Both the position numbers and the translations under genes were made by a program. Positions 1-7,089 of a DNA stretch of 64,000 nucleotides are shown piece after piece (within the stretch, counting starts at the first letter, position 1; every line of letters begins with the position of its first letter). The stretch is from Agromyces agglutinans (GTDB taxonomy: Bacteria > Actinomycetota > Actinomycetes > Actinomycetales > Microbacteriaceae). The notes below the pieces were generated by a model that did no database searches, was not told the origin of the DNA, and saw only the letters and a program-made list of their open reading frames with translations. The stretch lies in contig NZ_WJIF01000004.1 of NCBI RefSeq assembly GCF_009647605.1, forward strand, positions 134,435-198,434, in the 5' to 3' direction.

Positions 1-20
1 TCCGCCAGGCGCTGCCGCTC

Positions 21-770
21 GTGACCGTCCGGGGCATCCGCGTCGCGTACGGCGACGCACCCGTGCTCGACGGCGTCGACCTCGACCTGTACCCGGGCGA
101 GATGGTGGCCCTGCTCGGCGCCTCGGGCTCGGGCAAGTCGACCCTGATGCGCGCACTCACGGGCTTCGCGCCCGTGAGCGGCGGCACGGTGCGGGTCGCC
201 GGGCACGACGTGCGCAACCTGCGACGCGGCGAACTGCGCGGCCTGCGCTCTGAGGTCGGCCAGGTCTTCCAGCAGTTCAACCTCATCCCGCGGCTCAGCG
301 TGCTGACCAACGTGCTGACCGGGGCGCTGCACCGGGCCGGCGCCATCAACCTGGTCGGCGGATTCGGCAGCGAGCACCGCAAGCTCGCGCTGCACTACCT
401 CGACCGGGTGGGCATCGCGCACAAGGCGATGGAGCCGGCCCGCTCCCTGAGCGGCGGCCAGCAGCAGCGGGTCGCGATCGCCCGAGCCCTGATGCAGCAA
501 CCGAGGCTGATCCTGGCCGACGAACCGGTCGCCTCGCTCGATCCGAGGCTCGCCGACTCCGTGCTCGGTCTCCTCCGCGAGATCGCGACCGAAGACGGCA
601 TCCCCGTGCTCGTGAGCCTGCACGTGCTGCCGCTCGCGCTCGCGCACAGCGACCGCATCGTCGGACTGCGTCACGGCGAGGCGGTCGTCTCGGCGCCGAC
701 CGCCGAACTCGACGCCGACCGGCTCTCGACGCTCTACGACGAGGAGGGAACCGGCGATGACGAGCACTGA
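21..770 (+). CDS. phnC: Phosphonate-type ABC importer, ATP-binding protein (PhnC family)
   Basis: This is the ATPase that would power uptake of a phosphonate or related phosphorus compound through the PhnE-type permease encoded next. Walker A is GASGSGKST at residues 33-41, followed by the ABC signature LSGGQQQRVAIARAL, Walker B LILADEP and an H-loop (SLHVL). About 249 residues is normal for PhnC. The reading frame stays open to the left edge of the window and the GTG at 21 has no clear ribosome site, so the true start may lie slightly outside. The binding-protein gene (phnD) is not in view and is presumably further left. The 3' end overlaps the permease start by 14 nt, so the two are co-transcribed. 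The exact substrate cannot be read from sequence. Confidence 0.85.
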   Translation: MTVRGIRVAYGDAPVLDGVDLDLYPGEMVALLGASGSGKSTLMRALTGFAPVSGGTVRVAGHDVRNLRRGELRGLRSEVGQVFQQFNLIPRLSVLTNVLTGALHRAGAINLVGGFGSEHRKLALHYLDRVGIAHKAMEPARSLSGGQQQRVAIARALMQQPRLILADEPVASLDPRLADSVLGLLREIATEDGIPVLVSLHVLPLALAHSDRIVGLRHGEAVVSAPTAELDADRLSTLYDEEGTGDDEH

Positions 771-1653
771 GGCCGCGCGCACGCGATCGAAGGCGGCGAC
801 CGGCCCGACCGGCCCGAACGGCACGACCGGCCCGAACGGCACGACCGTCGCGCCGCCCCTCGACCCCGCCGAACGCCACCGCCTCGAACGCGCCTTCTCG
901 GTGCCGCGCGCACGGTTCCTGCTCGGCATCCCGGTCGCGGTCATCGTGCTCGGCTGGTCGTTCGTCGGCGCCGAGTTCAACTTCACGAAGCTCGCCGACG
1001 GTGCGGTGAACATGGCCGACTTCCTGGGCCGGCTCTTCCCGCCCGACTTCTCCGACTTCGGCACGATCGTGGCGCTGCTCGTCGAGACCCTGCAGATGGC
1101 GATCGTCGGCACCGTGCTCGGCGCCGTGCTGTCGTTGCTCGTGGCGTTCGCCGCGGCATCCAACATCGCGCCGAAGTGGGTGTACTACCCGGCCCGCTGG
1201 ATCATGAACATCATCCGGTCGGTTCCCGACCTGGTCTTCGCGCTGATGTTCGTGTCGGCCGTCGGCCTCGGGCCATTCGCCGGCATCCTCGCGATGACGC
1301 TCGGCTCGCTCGGCTCGATCGGGAAGATCTTCGCCGAGGCGATGGAGTCGGTCGATCGCGGACCGCTCGTCGCCATGCAGGCCGTCGGCGCCTCGAAGCG
1401 ACAGGTCATCCAGTACGGCGTGCTGCCGCAGGCCGCACCCCTCCTCGTGTCGTACACGCTGCTGCTCTTCGAGGGCAACGTGCGCGGCGCCACCATCCTC
1501 GGCCTCGTCGGCGCGGGCGGCATCGGCCTCGAGCTGACCACCGCCATGCGCATGTACGACTACGGCCACCTGAGCGCGATCATCATCTGCATCATCGTCC
1601 TCGTCACCGCGATCGACCAGGGCAGCGCCCTGATCCGAAGGAGAATCACATGA
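757..1653 (+). CDS. phnE: Phosphonate-type ABC importer, permease (PhnE family)
   Basis: This is the membrane channel subunit of the importer whose ATPase is PhnC. After a hydrophilic N-terminal tail of about 50 residues there are roughly six hydrophobic segments. The cytoplasmic EAA loop that docks on the ATPase is visible (EAMESVDRGPLVAMQAVGAS). The start ATG has a GAGGAGG ribosome site at 742-748 inside the end of phnC. The N-terminal tail contains a GPNGTT repeat produced by an 18-bp DNA duplication, which is not typical of PhnE. The stop overlaps the next start as ATGA, so the phosphatase gene is translationally coupled. Confidence 0.85.
   Translation: MTSTEAARTRSKAATGPTGPNGTTGPNGTTVAPPLDPAERHRLERAFSVPRARFLLGIPVAVIVLGWSFVGAEFNFTKLADGAVNMADFLGRLFPPDFSDFGTIVALLVETLQMAIVGTVLGAVLSLLVAFAAASNIAPKWVYYPARWIMNIIRSVPDLVFALMFVSAVGLGPFAGILAMTLGSLGSIGKIFAEAMESVDRGPLVAMQAVGASKRQVIQYGVLPQAAPLLVSYTLLLFEGNVRGATILGLVGAGGIGLELTTAMRMYDYGHLSAIIICIIVLVTAIDQGSALIRRRIT
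810..845 (+). repeat. 18-bp tandem duplication inside phnE
   Basis: Two exact copies of CGGCCCGAACGGCACGAC lie head to tail and in frame. They encode GPNGTT twice in the soluble N-terminal tail, so the duplication lengthens the protein without disturbing membrane segments. It looks like a slippage product and could vary between strains. Confidence 0.85.
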
Positions 1654-2435
1654 CCATCGCCATCGACGACGCGACGCCGGCCGCGATCGAGCTGAGTGCG
1701 CCCGCCAACCTGCGCGACCTCGGCGGCATCCCGATCGACGGCGGCGTGCTGCGGTCTGGGCTCGCCATCCGCGCCGACGACCTCGCGCTCGTCACCGAGG
1801 CGGATGCCGCGGCCCTGGTCGCTGGCGGACTCACGGCCGTCATCGACCTGCGCACCGGCGACGAGGCCGCGATGACCGGGCGGGGCCCGCTCGCCGCGCT
1901 GCCGGTCGCGTACCACCACCTCCCGCTGATGGCGAGCATCGGCGCCGGGATGCCTCGCGGCGAGCTCCCCGCGTTCGACCACGTGTCGATGGGCGAGATG
2001 TACGCGGCCATGGTCGAGCGGGCCGCCCCGCACCTGGTCGGCGCGCTCGCCGTGATCGCGCTGTCGCCCGGTACGACCGCCTTCCACTGCTCGGCCGGGC
2101 GCGACCGCACCGGCGTGCTCGCCGCCGCGCTGCTGCTCGCGCTCGGCGCCGACGACGACGCGATCGTGGCCGACTACGCGAGGACCGGGCCGAACATGTC
2201 GGCGATCCACCAGCGCACGCGGGCGATCATGGGCGTGCTCATGTCGCGGCTCGGCTTCGACCTCGAGCAGCTGAGCGGGCTCACCGATTCGGATGACCCG
2301 ATGGACGTCTCGATGCGCACCATGCTCGCGCGCCTGCGCGAGCGTCACGACGGCGATGCCCTCGCGCCGCTGCGCGCAGCGGGTCTCGACGAGTCGCTGA
2401 TCGCGCGGCTGCGCGCCCGAGCGCTGGCCGCATGA
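1650..2435 (+). CDS. Tyrosine-phosphatase-like protein (Y_phosphatase3 / DSP-like)
   Basis: This is a 261-residue protein of the bacterial tyrosine/dual-specificity phosphatase superfamily. The N-terminal NLRDLGG motif is typical of the family, and the P-loop HCSAGRDRTG places the nucleophile at Cys147 with Arg in the last loop position. A general-acid Asp should lie in the preceding region. It has no signal peptide. The start was chosen at 1650 because the ATG overlaps the phnE stop (ATGA) and an AGGAGA ribosome site sits just upstream. Its place inside a phosphorus-importer operon suggests it removes phosphate from the imported or a derived compound rather than from a protein. That is inference. 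It is followed by a coupled TetR gene. Confidence 0.8.
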   Translation: MTIAIDDATPAAIELSAPANLRDLGGIPIDGGVLRSGLAIRADDLALVTEADAAALVAGGLTAVIDLRTGDEAAMTGRGPLAALPVAYHHLPLMASIGAGMPRGELPAFDHVSMGEMYAAMVERAAPHLVGALAVIALSPGTTAFHCSAGRDRTGVLAAALLLALGADDDAIVADYARTGPNMSAIHQRTRAIMGVLMSRLGFDLEQLSGLTDSDDPMDVSMRTMLARLRERHDGDALAPLRAAGLDESLIARLRARALAA

Positions 2436-3106
2436 GCGTGCCGACGAGGGTCGCGAGTCGGGCGCGGGCTGCGGATGCCTCCGCACCGGACGGTGCGCCT
2501 GACGAGGCCGGGGTCGCGGTCCGCCGCGGCCCCGGCCGGCCGCGCGACGACGAGCTCGACGGCGTCATCCTGACCGCGGCGCTCGAGCTGATCGATGCCG
2601 ACGAACCCGTGACGGTGGCACGGGTCGTCGCCCGCAGCGGGGTGAGCCGGGCGACGCTCTACCGGCGCTGGCCGTCGCTGACGACGCTGGTCGCGGCGGC
2701 CCTCGACGTCGGCCGCGAAGACCCGGCGCCGGTGGTGATCGGCGCGGACCTGCGCGACCGCGTCGTCGCGTCGCTCCTGGGCGCACCCGACGGCGCGCAG
2801 GCGTCGGGCTTCCCCGAGCAGCGGTTCCGGCAGCGGATCCGGCTGGCCATGGCCGACCGCGAGCTGCAGCAGGCGTACTGGCGCTCGCACGTCTCGCGGC
2901 GGCGCGCCTCGCTCGAGACGGCGCTCGCCGAGGGCATCCGGCTGGGGCTGCTGCGGACCGACCTCGATGTCGCGGCGTGCTTCGACCTGCTCGCGGGGGT
3001 CTTCTACTACCAAGTGGTCGTCCGCGGCGCGCGGTTCGACGATCCCGCGACCCGGGCGCGGTGCCAGTCCGCGATCGAGGTGGCCTGGCGGGGCATGGAG
3101 GTGTAG
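2432..3106 (+). CDS. TetR-family transcriptional regulator
   Basis: This is a 224-residue regulator. After a 35-residue basic, Ala-rich lead it has a TetR helix-turn-helix around residues 45-90 (TVARVVARSGVSRATLYRRW is a clear recognition segment). The C-terminal ligand-binding half is not assignable. The start overlaps the phosphatase stop as ATGA, so it is the last gene of the phn-type operon and probably controls it, or the esterase downstream. A pair of palindromes 30-60 bp after its stop are plausible targets. Confidence 0.85.
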   Translation: MSVPTRVASRARAADASAPDGAPDEAGVAVRRGPGRPRDDELDGVILTAALELIDADEPVTVARVVARSGVSRATLYRRWPSLTTLVAAALDVGREDPAPVVIGADLRDRVVASLLGAPDGAQASGFPEQRFRQRIRLAMADRELQQAYWRSHVSRRRASLETALAEGIRLGLLRTDLDVAACFDLLAGVFYYQVVVRGARFDDPATRARCQSAIEVAWRGMEV

Positions 3107-3135
3107 GCGGACGCCGCCGGTCGTTGCGCCACATT

Positions 3136-3196
3136 CTCCTCGAGGAGATGCGTCCTCCTCGAGAGGACGCGTCACAAACCGACCGCGCGGTATGCT
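3136..3196 (+). promoter_or_regulatory. Palindrome pair and -10 box ahead of the esterase gene
   Basis: CTCCTCGAGGAG at 3136-3147 is a perfect 12-bp palindrome. GCGTCCTC-CTCGA-GAGGACGC at 3150-3170 is an 8-bp inverted repeat sharing the CTCCTCGAG core. TATGCT at 3191-3196 is a good -10 box, 38 bp before the esterase ATG at 3235. The repeats cover the -35 zone, which suits a repressor site (the adjacent TetR is the obvious candidate). The second hairpin could instead be a weak terminator for the phn operon, although no T-run follows it. Confidence 0.45.
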
Positions 3197-3234
3197 GCTC
3201 GGGCAGCCTGCCGACGACGCCAGAGGAGCCCCCG

Positions 3235-4461
3235 ATGACCACGACCGACCCAGCGACCAGCACCGAACCGGTGGCTTCCGCCGACCCGACCACCGAACCC
3301 TCGTCCGCTTCCGAAACCGCCGGCCCCCCGCTCGGCGGCCACGCCGACCCGCGGTTCGCCGGGCTCCGCGACGAGTTCGCCGCTCGGCTCGCCTCGGGCG
3401 ACGAACTCGGCGCCTCGCTCGCGGTGATCCTCGACGGGGAGACCGTGGTGGACCTCTGGGGCGGCTGGGCCGACGCGGCGCGCACGTCGCCATGGCGGAG
3501 CGACACGATCACGAACGTCTGGTCGATCTCGAAGACGGTGACCGCGCTCGCCGCGCTCGTGCTCGTCGATCGCGGGCTCCTCGATCCCGAGGCGCCGGTC
3601 GCCCGGTACTGGCCCGAGTTCGCCGCCGCGGGCAAGGAGGGCGTGCTCGTCAAGCACGTGCTCATGCACACGTCGGGCGTCTCCGGCTGGGCCCAGCCCA
3701 TCGAGGCCGCCGACATCCTCGACGTCGACCGCGCCGCGGCCCGCCTGGCCGAGCAGGCGCCGTGGTGGCCGCCCGGCGCGGCATCCGGCTACCACCTGCT
3801 CGACTACGGCCACCTCGTGGGCGAACTCGTGCGCCGCATCGACGGGCGCTCGCTGGGCGCGTTCGTGCGCGAGGAACTCGCCGAACGGCTCGGCGCCGAC
3901 TTCCACCTCGGCCTCCCCGAGCAGGAGGACCACCGCGTGAGCAACGTGGTTCCGCCCGAGGGCCGGCTCGACCTCGGGGCGATCCCGCCCGACTCTCCCG
4001 CGTTCCGCACCTTCACCGGGCCGGTCCTCGGTGCCGAGACGACGTGGACCCGCGCCTGGCGCGAGGCCGGAGTGGGCGGCGCCGGCGGCCACGGCAACGC
4101 GCGCGCGGTCGCGCGCCTCAACGCCCTCATCGCAGGCGGCGGCGAGCTCGACGGCGTGCGCATCCTCGCGCCGAAGACCGTCGAGCGCGTGTTCGCCGAG
4201 CACACCGACAACATCGACCTGGTGCTCGGGATCCCGCTGCGGTTCGGCCTCGGCTGGGCGGTGTCGAACCCCGCGAGCACGCCGCACGTGCCCGAGGGTC
4301 GGGTGGGCTTCTGGGGCGGTTGGGGCGGCTCCATCGTGGTCGCCGACGCCGACCGCCGGATGACCGTCGCGTACGTGATGAACCGGATGTCGCCCGGCAT
4401 CATCGGCTCCGAACGGTCGACGGCCTATGTGACGGAGGCGTACCGGTCACTCAGCGCCTGA
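3235..4461 (+). CDS. Serine hydrolase, beta-lactamase/EstB-type esterase
   Basis: This is a cytosolic 408-residue enzyme of the class C beta-lactamase fold (family VIII carboxylesterase type). The nucleophile motif SxxK is S97-I-S-K100, followed by HVLMHTSGVSG, which is typical of the family. The tyrosine motif region is SGYHLLDYGHLVG and a C-terminal WGGWGGS stands where the KTG-like motif is found. The first 40 residues are a Thr/Ser/Pro-rich extension with no signal peptide. The ATG at 3235 was chosen over upstream in-frame starts because it follows the TATGCT -10 box and a GAGGAG ribosome site. Substrate is unknown; an ester or lactone is more likely than a beta-lactam. Confidence 0.8.
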   Translation: MTTTDPATSTEPVASADPTTEPSSASETAGPPLGGHADPRFAGLRDEFAARLASGDELGASLAVILDGETVVDLWGGWADAARTSPWRSDTITNVWSISKTVTALAALVLVDRGLLDPEAPVARYWPEFAAAGKEGVLVKHVLMHTSGVSGWAQPIEAADILDVDRAAARLAEQAPWWPPGAASGYHLLDYGHLVGELVRRIDGRSLGAFVREELAERLGADFHLGLPEQEDHRVSNVVPPEGRLDLGAIPPDSPAFRTFTGPVLGAETTWTRAWREAGVGGAGGHGNARAVARLNALIAGGGELDGVRILAPKTVERVFAEHTDNIDLVLGIPLRFGLGWAVSNPASTPHVPEGRVGFWGGWGGSIVVADADRRMTVAYVMNRMSPGIIGSERSTAYVTEAYRSLSA

Positions 4462-4516
4462 GCGGGCGTCTGAGTGGGGGCTGAGCGGGCGCCTGAGCGC
4501 GCTCGAGCCGCTGTGC

Positions 4517-6478
4517 TCAGTCCGAGACGCGGATCCGACGACGACGCGCGAATGCGGTTGCGACGGCTCCGGCCGCGAACGTGAACACCGCGGCAGCGAA
4601 CAGCGCTCCGACGCCGGACGCGCCCGTCTCGGCGATCTCGTCCGGTGCCGACGGCGACGGGGGCGTCGGAGGCGCGGGCGGTGTCGGAGACGGCGTCGGG
4701 GTCGGCGGTGCGACGCTCGCAGTGTTGGTGACGGTCACGGTGACGACCTGGTCGGCGGCCACGGTCAACGTCGCGGGGTCGATCGTCGGTTCACCCCAAA
4801 CGACGCCCGCGATGGGCGGAAGCGCGGCCTCGGTGAAGCTGACCACCGTGCCCGCGGGAAGGTCCTGAGGACCGGCGACGAGCGAGCCGTCGGCCGGCAC
4901 GTCGAGCGACCCGGTGACCGTCTCGCCGCCCTGCTCGTAGGAGAACCCGACGGAGAACGAGGTGTTCGTGGGGACGAGCGTGGCGGCCGCGCCGGTGACC
5001 TCCTTGCGTATCGCGAAGCCGCCGACCTCGCCGGCGGTCTCGGCGGTGTTCGTGACGGTGACCCGGGCGGTCGCGCCGTCGCCGATGACGATCGTGGACG
5101 GTTCGATGACCGGCACCCCCCACGTGACCCCGGGTACCTCGGGAAGATCGATCTCGGCGAACGTGACCTCGGTGCCGTCGGGAATGCCACGGGGGCCGTG
5201 AGCCACGGTGCCGTCGGCGAGCAGCGTCAACGTGCCCTCGACCGGCTGTCCTTCGGCGTCCGAATACGAGTAGTGCAGGGTGAACTCCGTGTCGGCCGGC
5301 ACGAGCGTCGCCCCGTCGCCGGTCACGACCTTCTGTGCCGAGAAGCCGCCGCAGCCGAGCCCGCCCCCGCCGTTCCACGGGTAGTTGTGGTGCTCTGCGC
5401 CGGCGCCCGCGCCGCCGAGCGTGAGGTCGCCGCCCACGTGCAGGCGCCCGTTCGTGCTCGCGGTGACGAAGGCGTCGGCACCCGGCGCGAGGATCGAGCC
5501 CATCACCTGGCTCGTGCCGAGCAGGTCGAGGTCGGTCGTGTCGGCGAAATTCCAGAGGATGCGCGCGGCCGCGTTGCCGAAACCGGGGCCCGACGGTCCA
5601 TCGACTCGAACGCCATCGATGGCGAAGTAGTTCGGCGCCCACGAGACCGCACCGGCGCCGAACACGTTGACGACGAGCGGGCCCTCGGGGGAGAGCCCGG
5701 CGAAGTCCACCGTCGTCGCCGCGGCCAGCTCGGCGGCCGAGATGCTGAAGACCTCGAGATCGGTCGTTCCCGTGCCGGTGAACGAGACGGTGTTGCCCGT
5801 GACTGCGGTGCTGCCCGTCGACGGCTCCGAGGCGAGTTCTGCAGATGCGGCATCGATCACCGACTGGAATCCCTGGTTCGGCGCCATCGCCGCGGTCTGG
5901 CCGAGGCCGCCAGTGGCCGGCGCCCCGTTCGTCGCGATCTCGCCGCCGATGGATCCACCCGCGAGCACCGCACCGCCGCCGTCGATGCCGGCGCCGACCT
6001 CGATGCGGTTGCCCGGCTGCACGACGAGGTCGCCGCCGACCTGGAACATCGGGTCGCCGGGTGGCGGGACGATGCCAGAGCCGGCCCCGACCGATCCGAC
6101 GTTCAGCAGGCCATCGGGATCCTTGTCGATGTCGGCATCGCCGGTCACGAGCACGAGCCCCTCGATCTCGGCGCGCTGCTCGACCACGAAGAGCCCGTCA
6201 CCCGCGAAGACCGCGACGTTCGCGTCGGTGTACGTCGGCAGCGGGCCGATGTCGGGCATGCCGCCGTCGGGAGGGCAGAAGGGTGCGGGCACCGCGGCCG
6301 AGGCGGGTGCCGCCGGAGCGACGATCGCGAGGGCGAATCCGCCCGACAGCGCGAGCGATGCGGCCGCGAGGGTGCCGATCAGCGAGCGAAGTCGGCGGGG
6401 ACGCGAACGAGATGTGGTCGTCGTGCCGATCGAGCGCGCGGTCGTCGTACCGGGCGTGAAGGAGAAGGCTGCCTGCAT
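4517..6478 (-). CDS. Sortase-anchored surface protein: choice-of-anchor A domain plus two DUF5979 repeats
   Basis: This is a 653-residue secreted, wall-attached protein. A long signal peptide (about residues 28-62, ending ASA) is followed by a choice-of-anchor A domain at about 66-370 (the phrase LVLVTGDADI and the many GG-delimited beta strands are typical). Next are two tandem DUF5979 beta-sandwich repeats at about 376-482 and 487-590, each ending in VTVTNTA-like strands. A Pro/Thr/Ser-rich stalk, an IAETG sorting motif at about 615-619, a hydrophobic stretch and an RRRR tail complete it. The ATG at 6478 has GGAG 10 nt upstream. It probably acts as an adhesin or surface-layer component. It runs convergent with the esterase, 55 bp away. 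Confidence 0.85.
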   Translation of the reverse strand: MQAAFSFTPGTTTARSIGTTTTSRSRPRRLRSLIGTLAAASLALSGGFALAIVAPAAPASAAVPAPFCPPDGGMPDIGPLPTYTDANVAVFAGDGLFVVEQRAEIEGLVLVTGDADIDKDPDGLLNVGSVGAGSGIVPPPGDPMFQVGGDLVVQPGNRIEVGAGIDGGGAVLAGGSIGGEIATNGAPATGGLGQTAAMAPNQGFQSVIDAASAELASEPSTGSTAVTGNTVSFTGTGTTDLEVFSISAAELAAATTVDFAGLSPEGPLVVNVFGAGAVSWAPNYFAIDGVRVDGPSGPGFGNAAARILWNFADTTDLDLLGTSQVMGSILAPGADAFVTASTNGRLHVGGDLTLGGAGAGAEHHNYPWNGGGGLGCGGFSAQKVVTGDGATLVPADTEFTLHYSYSDAEGQPVEGTLTLLADGTVAHGPRGIPDGTEVTFAEIDLPEVPGVTWGVPVIEPSTIVIGDGATARVTVTNTAETAGEVGGFAIRKEVTGAAATLVPTNTSFSVGFSYEQGGETVTGSLDVPADGSLVAGPQDLPAGTVVSFTEAALPPIAGVVWGEPTIDPATLTVAADQVVTVTVTNTASVAPPTPTPSPTPPAPPTPPSPSAPDEIAETGASGVGALFAAAVFTFAAGAVATAFARRRRIRVSD

Positions 6479-6690
6479 CGGGGGGTCTCCGATCGGATGC
6501 CGGCGGCCTGCGCCGACTCGGGTCGCGGAGGCGACGTGGACGTGTGCGTACCTTCGAGGGACGCGCGATCCAGCCGATCATGATGCGAGCCCCCCGACCG
6601 TCCGGTCAGTGTATCGCGAGCGGTATCGGGTACGTATGCCTTCCTCTGCGTCGGGTGAGCGCCTAGCGTCGAGGGGGAGAGGAGGCCGAT

Positions 6691-6858
6691 ATGACCGATT
6701 TCGTCGACCCGCTGGAGGAACCGCTGGATCTCGACCACGGCGTTCCCCCGGTGGAGGAACCCGAGTACGACCTGCACGAGGTGCCGGAGGATTCCCCCGA
6801 AGCGGACGAACGCGCCGCGACCGGCGAGGACGACGCCGGCGCTATCGACCGGGACTGA
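6691..6858 (+). CDS. Small acidic hypothetical protein (55 residues)
   Basis: This very acidic 55-residue protein begins MTDFVDPLEEPLDLDHG and ends DDAGAIDRD. It has about 20 Asp/Glu and only two Arg, with no Lys and no Cys. The start is well supported: GAGAGGAGG lies 8 nt before the ATG, and a TAGCGT -10 box at 6664-6669 gives a short leader. It is followed by an AT-poor repeat tract and a strong hairpin at 7027-7060. No family is recognised. Such proteins are common, unnamed single genes in high-GC actinobacteria, and an intrinsically disordered, nucleic-acid-mimic or metal-buffer role would be speculation. Confidence 0.65.
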   Translation: MTDFVDPLEEPLDLDHGVPPVEEPEYDLHEVPEDSPEADERAATGEDDAGAIDRD

Positions 6859-6864
6859 GGCCGC

Positions 6865-6892
6865 GCGCTGCGCGCTGCGCGCTGCGCGCTGC
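6865..6892. repeat. Four tandem copies of GCGCTGC
   Basis: A perfect 7-bp unit is repeated four times directly after the stop of the small acidic gene. It is not coding on either strand as far as I can see. A slippage-prone microsatellite of this sort may vary between strains. Confidence 0.85.
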
Positions 6893-6962
6893 GCCGCAGC
6901 GGTCTCGCGATTCCGGGTTCCGGGGTTCCCTGAGAGGAGATCCTCCTCCGAACGCGGTATCC

Positions 6963-6981
6963 GAGTATCCGCCGGATACTC
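6963..6981. repeat. 8-bp inverted repeat GAGTATCC / GGATACTC
   Basis: This perfect palindrome with a 3-nt GCC loop is preceded by a further GTATCC half-copy at 6957. It lies mid-way in the 230-bp spacer between the small acidic gene and the exporter genes. It may be a protein-binding site or part of a structured 3' end. No gene start is near enough to assign it. Confidence 0.5.
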
Positions 6982-7026
6982 TTCTCCCGAGTTCTGGAAG
7001 GGCACAGCGCCAACGGGGAACGCCGA

Positions 7027-7060
7027 ACGGGCGGGTACCGAGTTCTCGGTACCCGCCCGT
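7027..7060. terminator. Strong bidirectional hairpin between the acidic gene and the exporter operon
   Basis: ACGGGCGGGTACCGA and TCGGTACCCGCCCGT form a perfect 15-bp stem with a GTTC loop. It lies 30 bp after the stop of the leftward exporter operon and 170 bp after the rightward small gene, so it can end transcription from both sides. There is no long T-run, which is usual for high-GC actinobacterial terminators. Confidence 0.8.
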
Positions 7061-7089
7061 CCGTTCAGTTCGCGCGTCCTACGCGCGTT

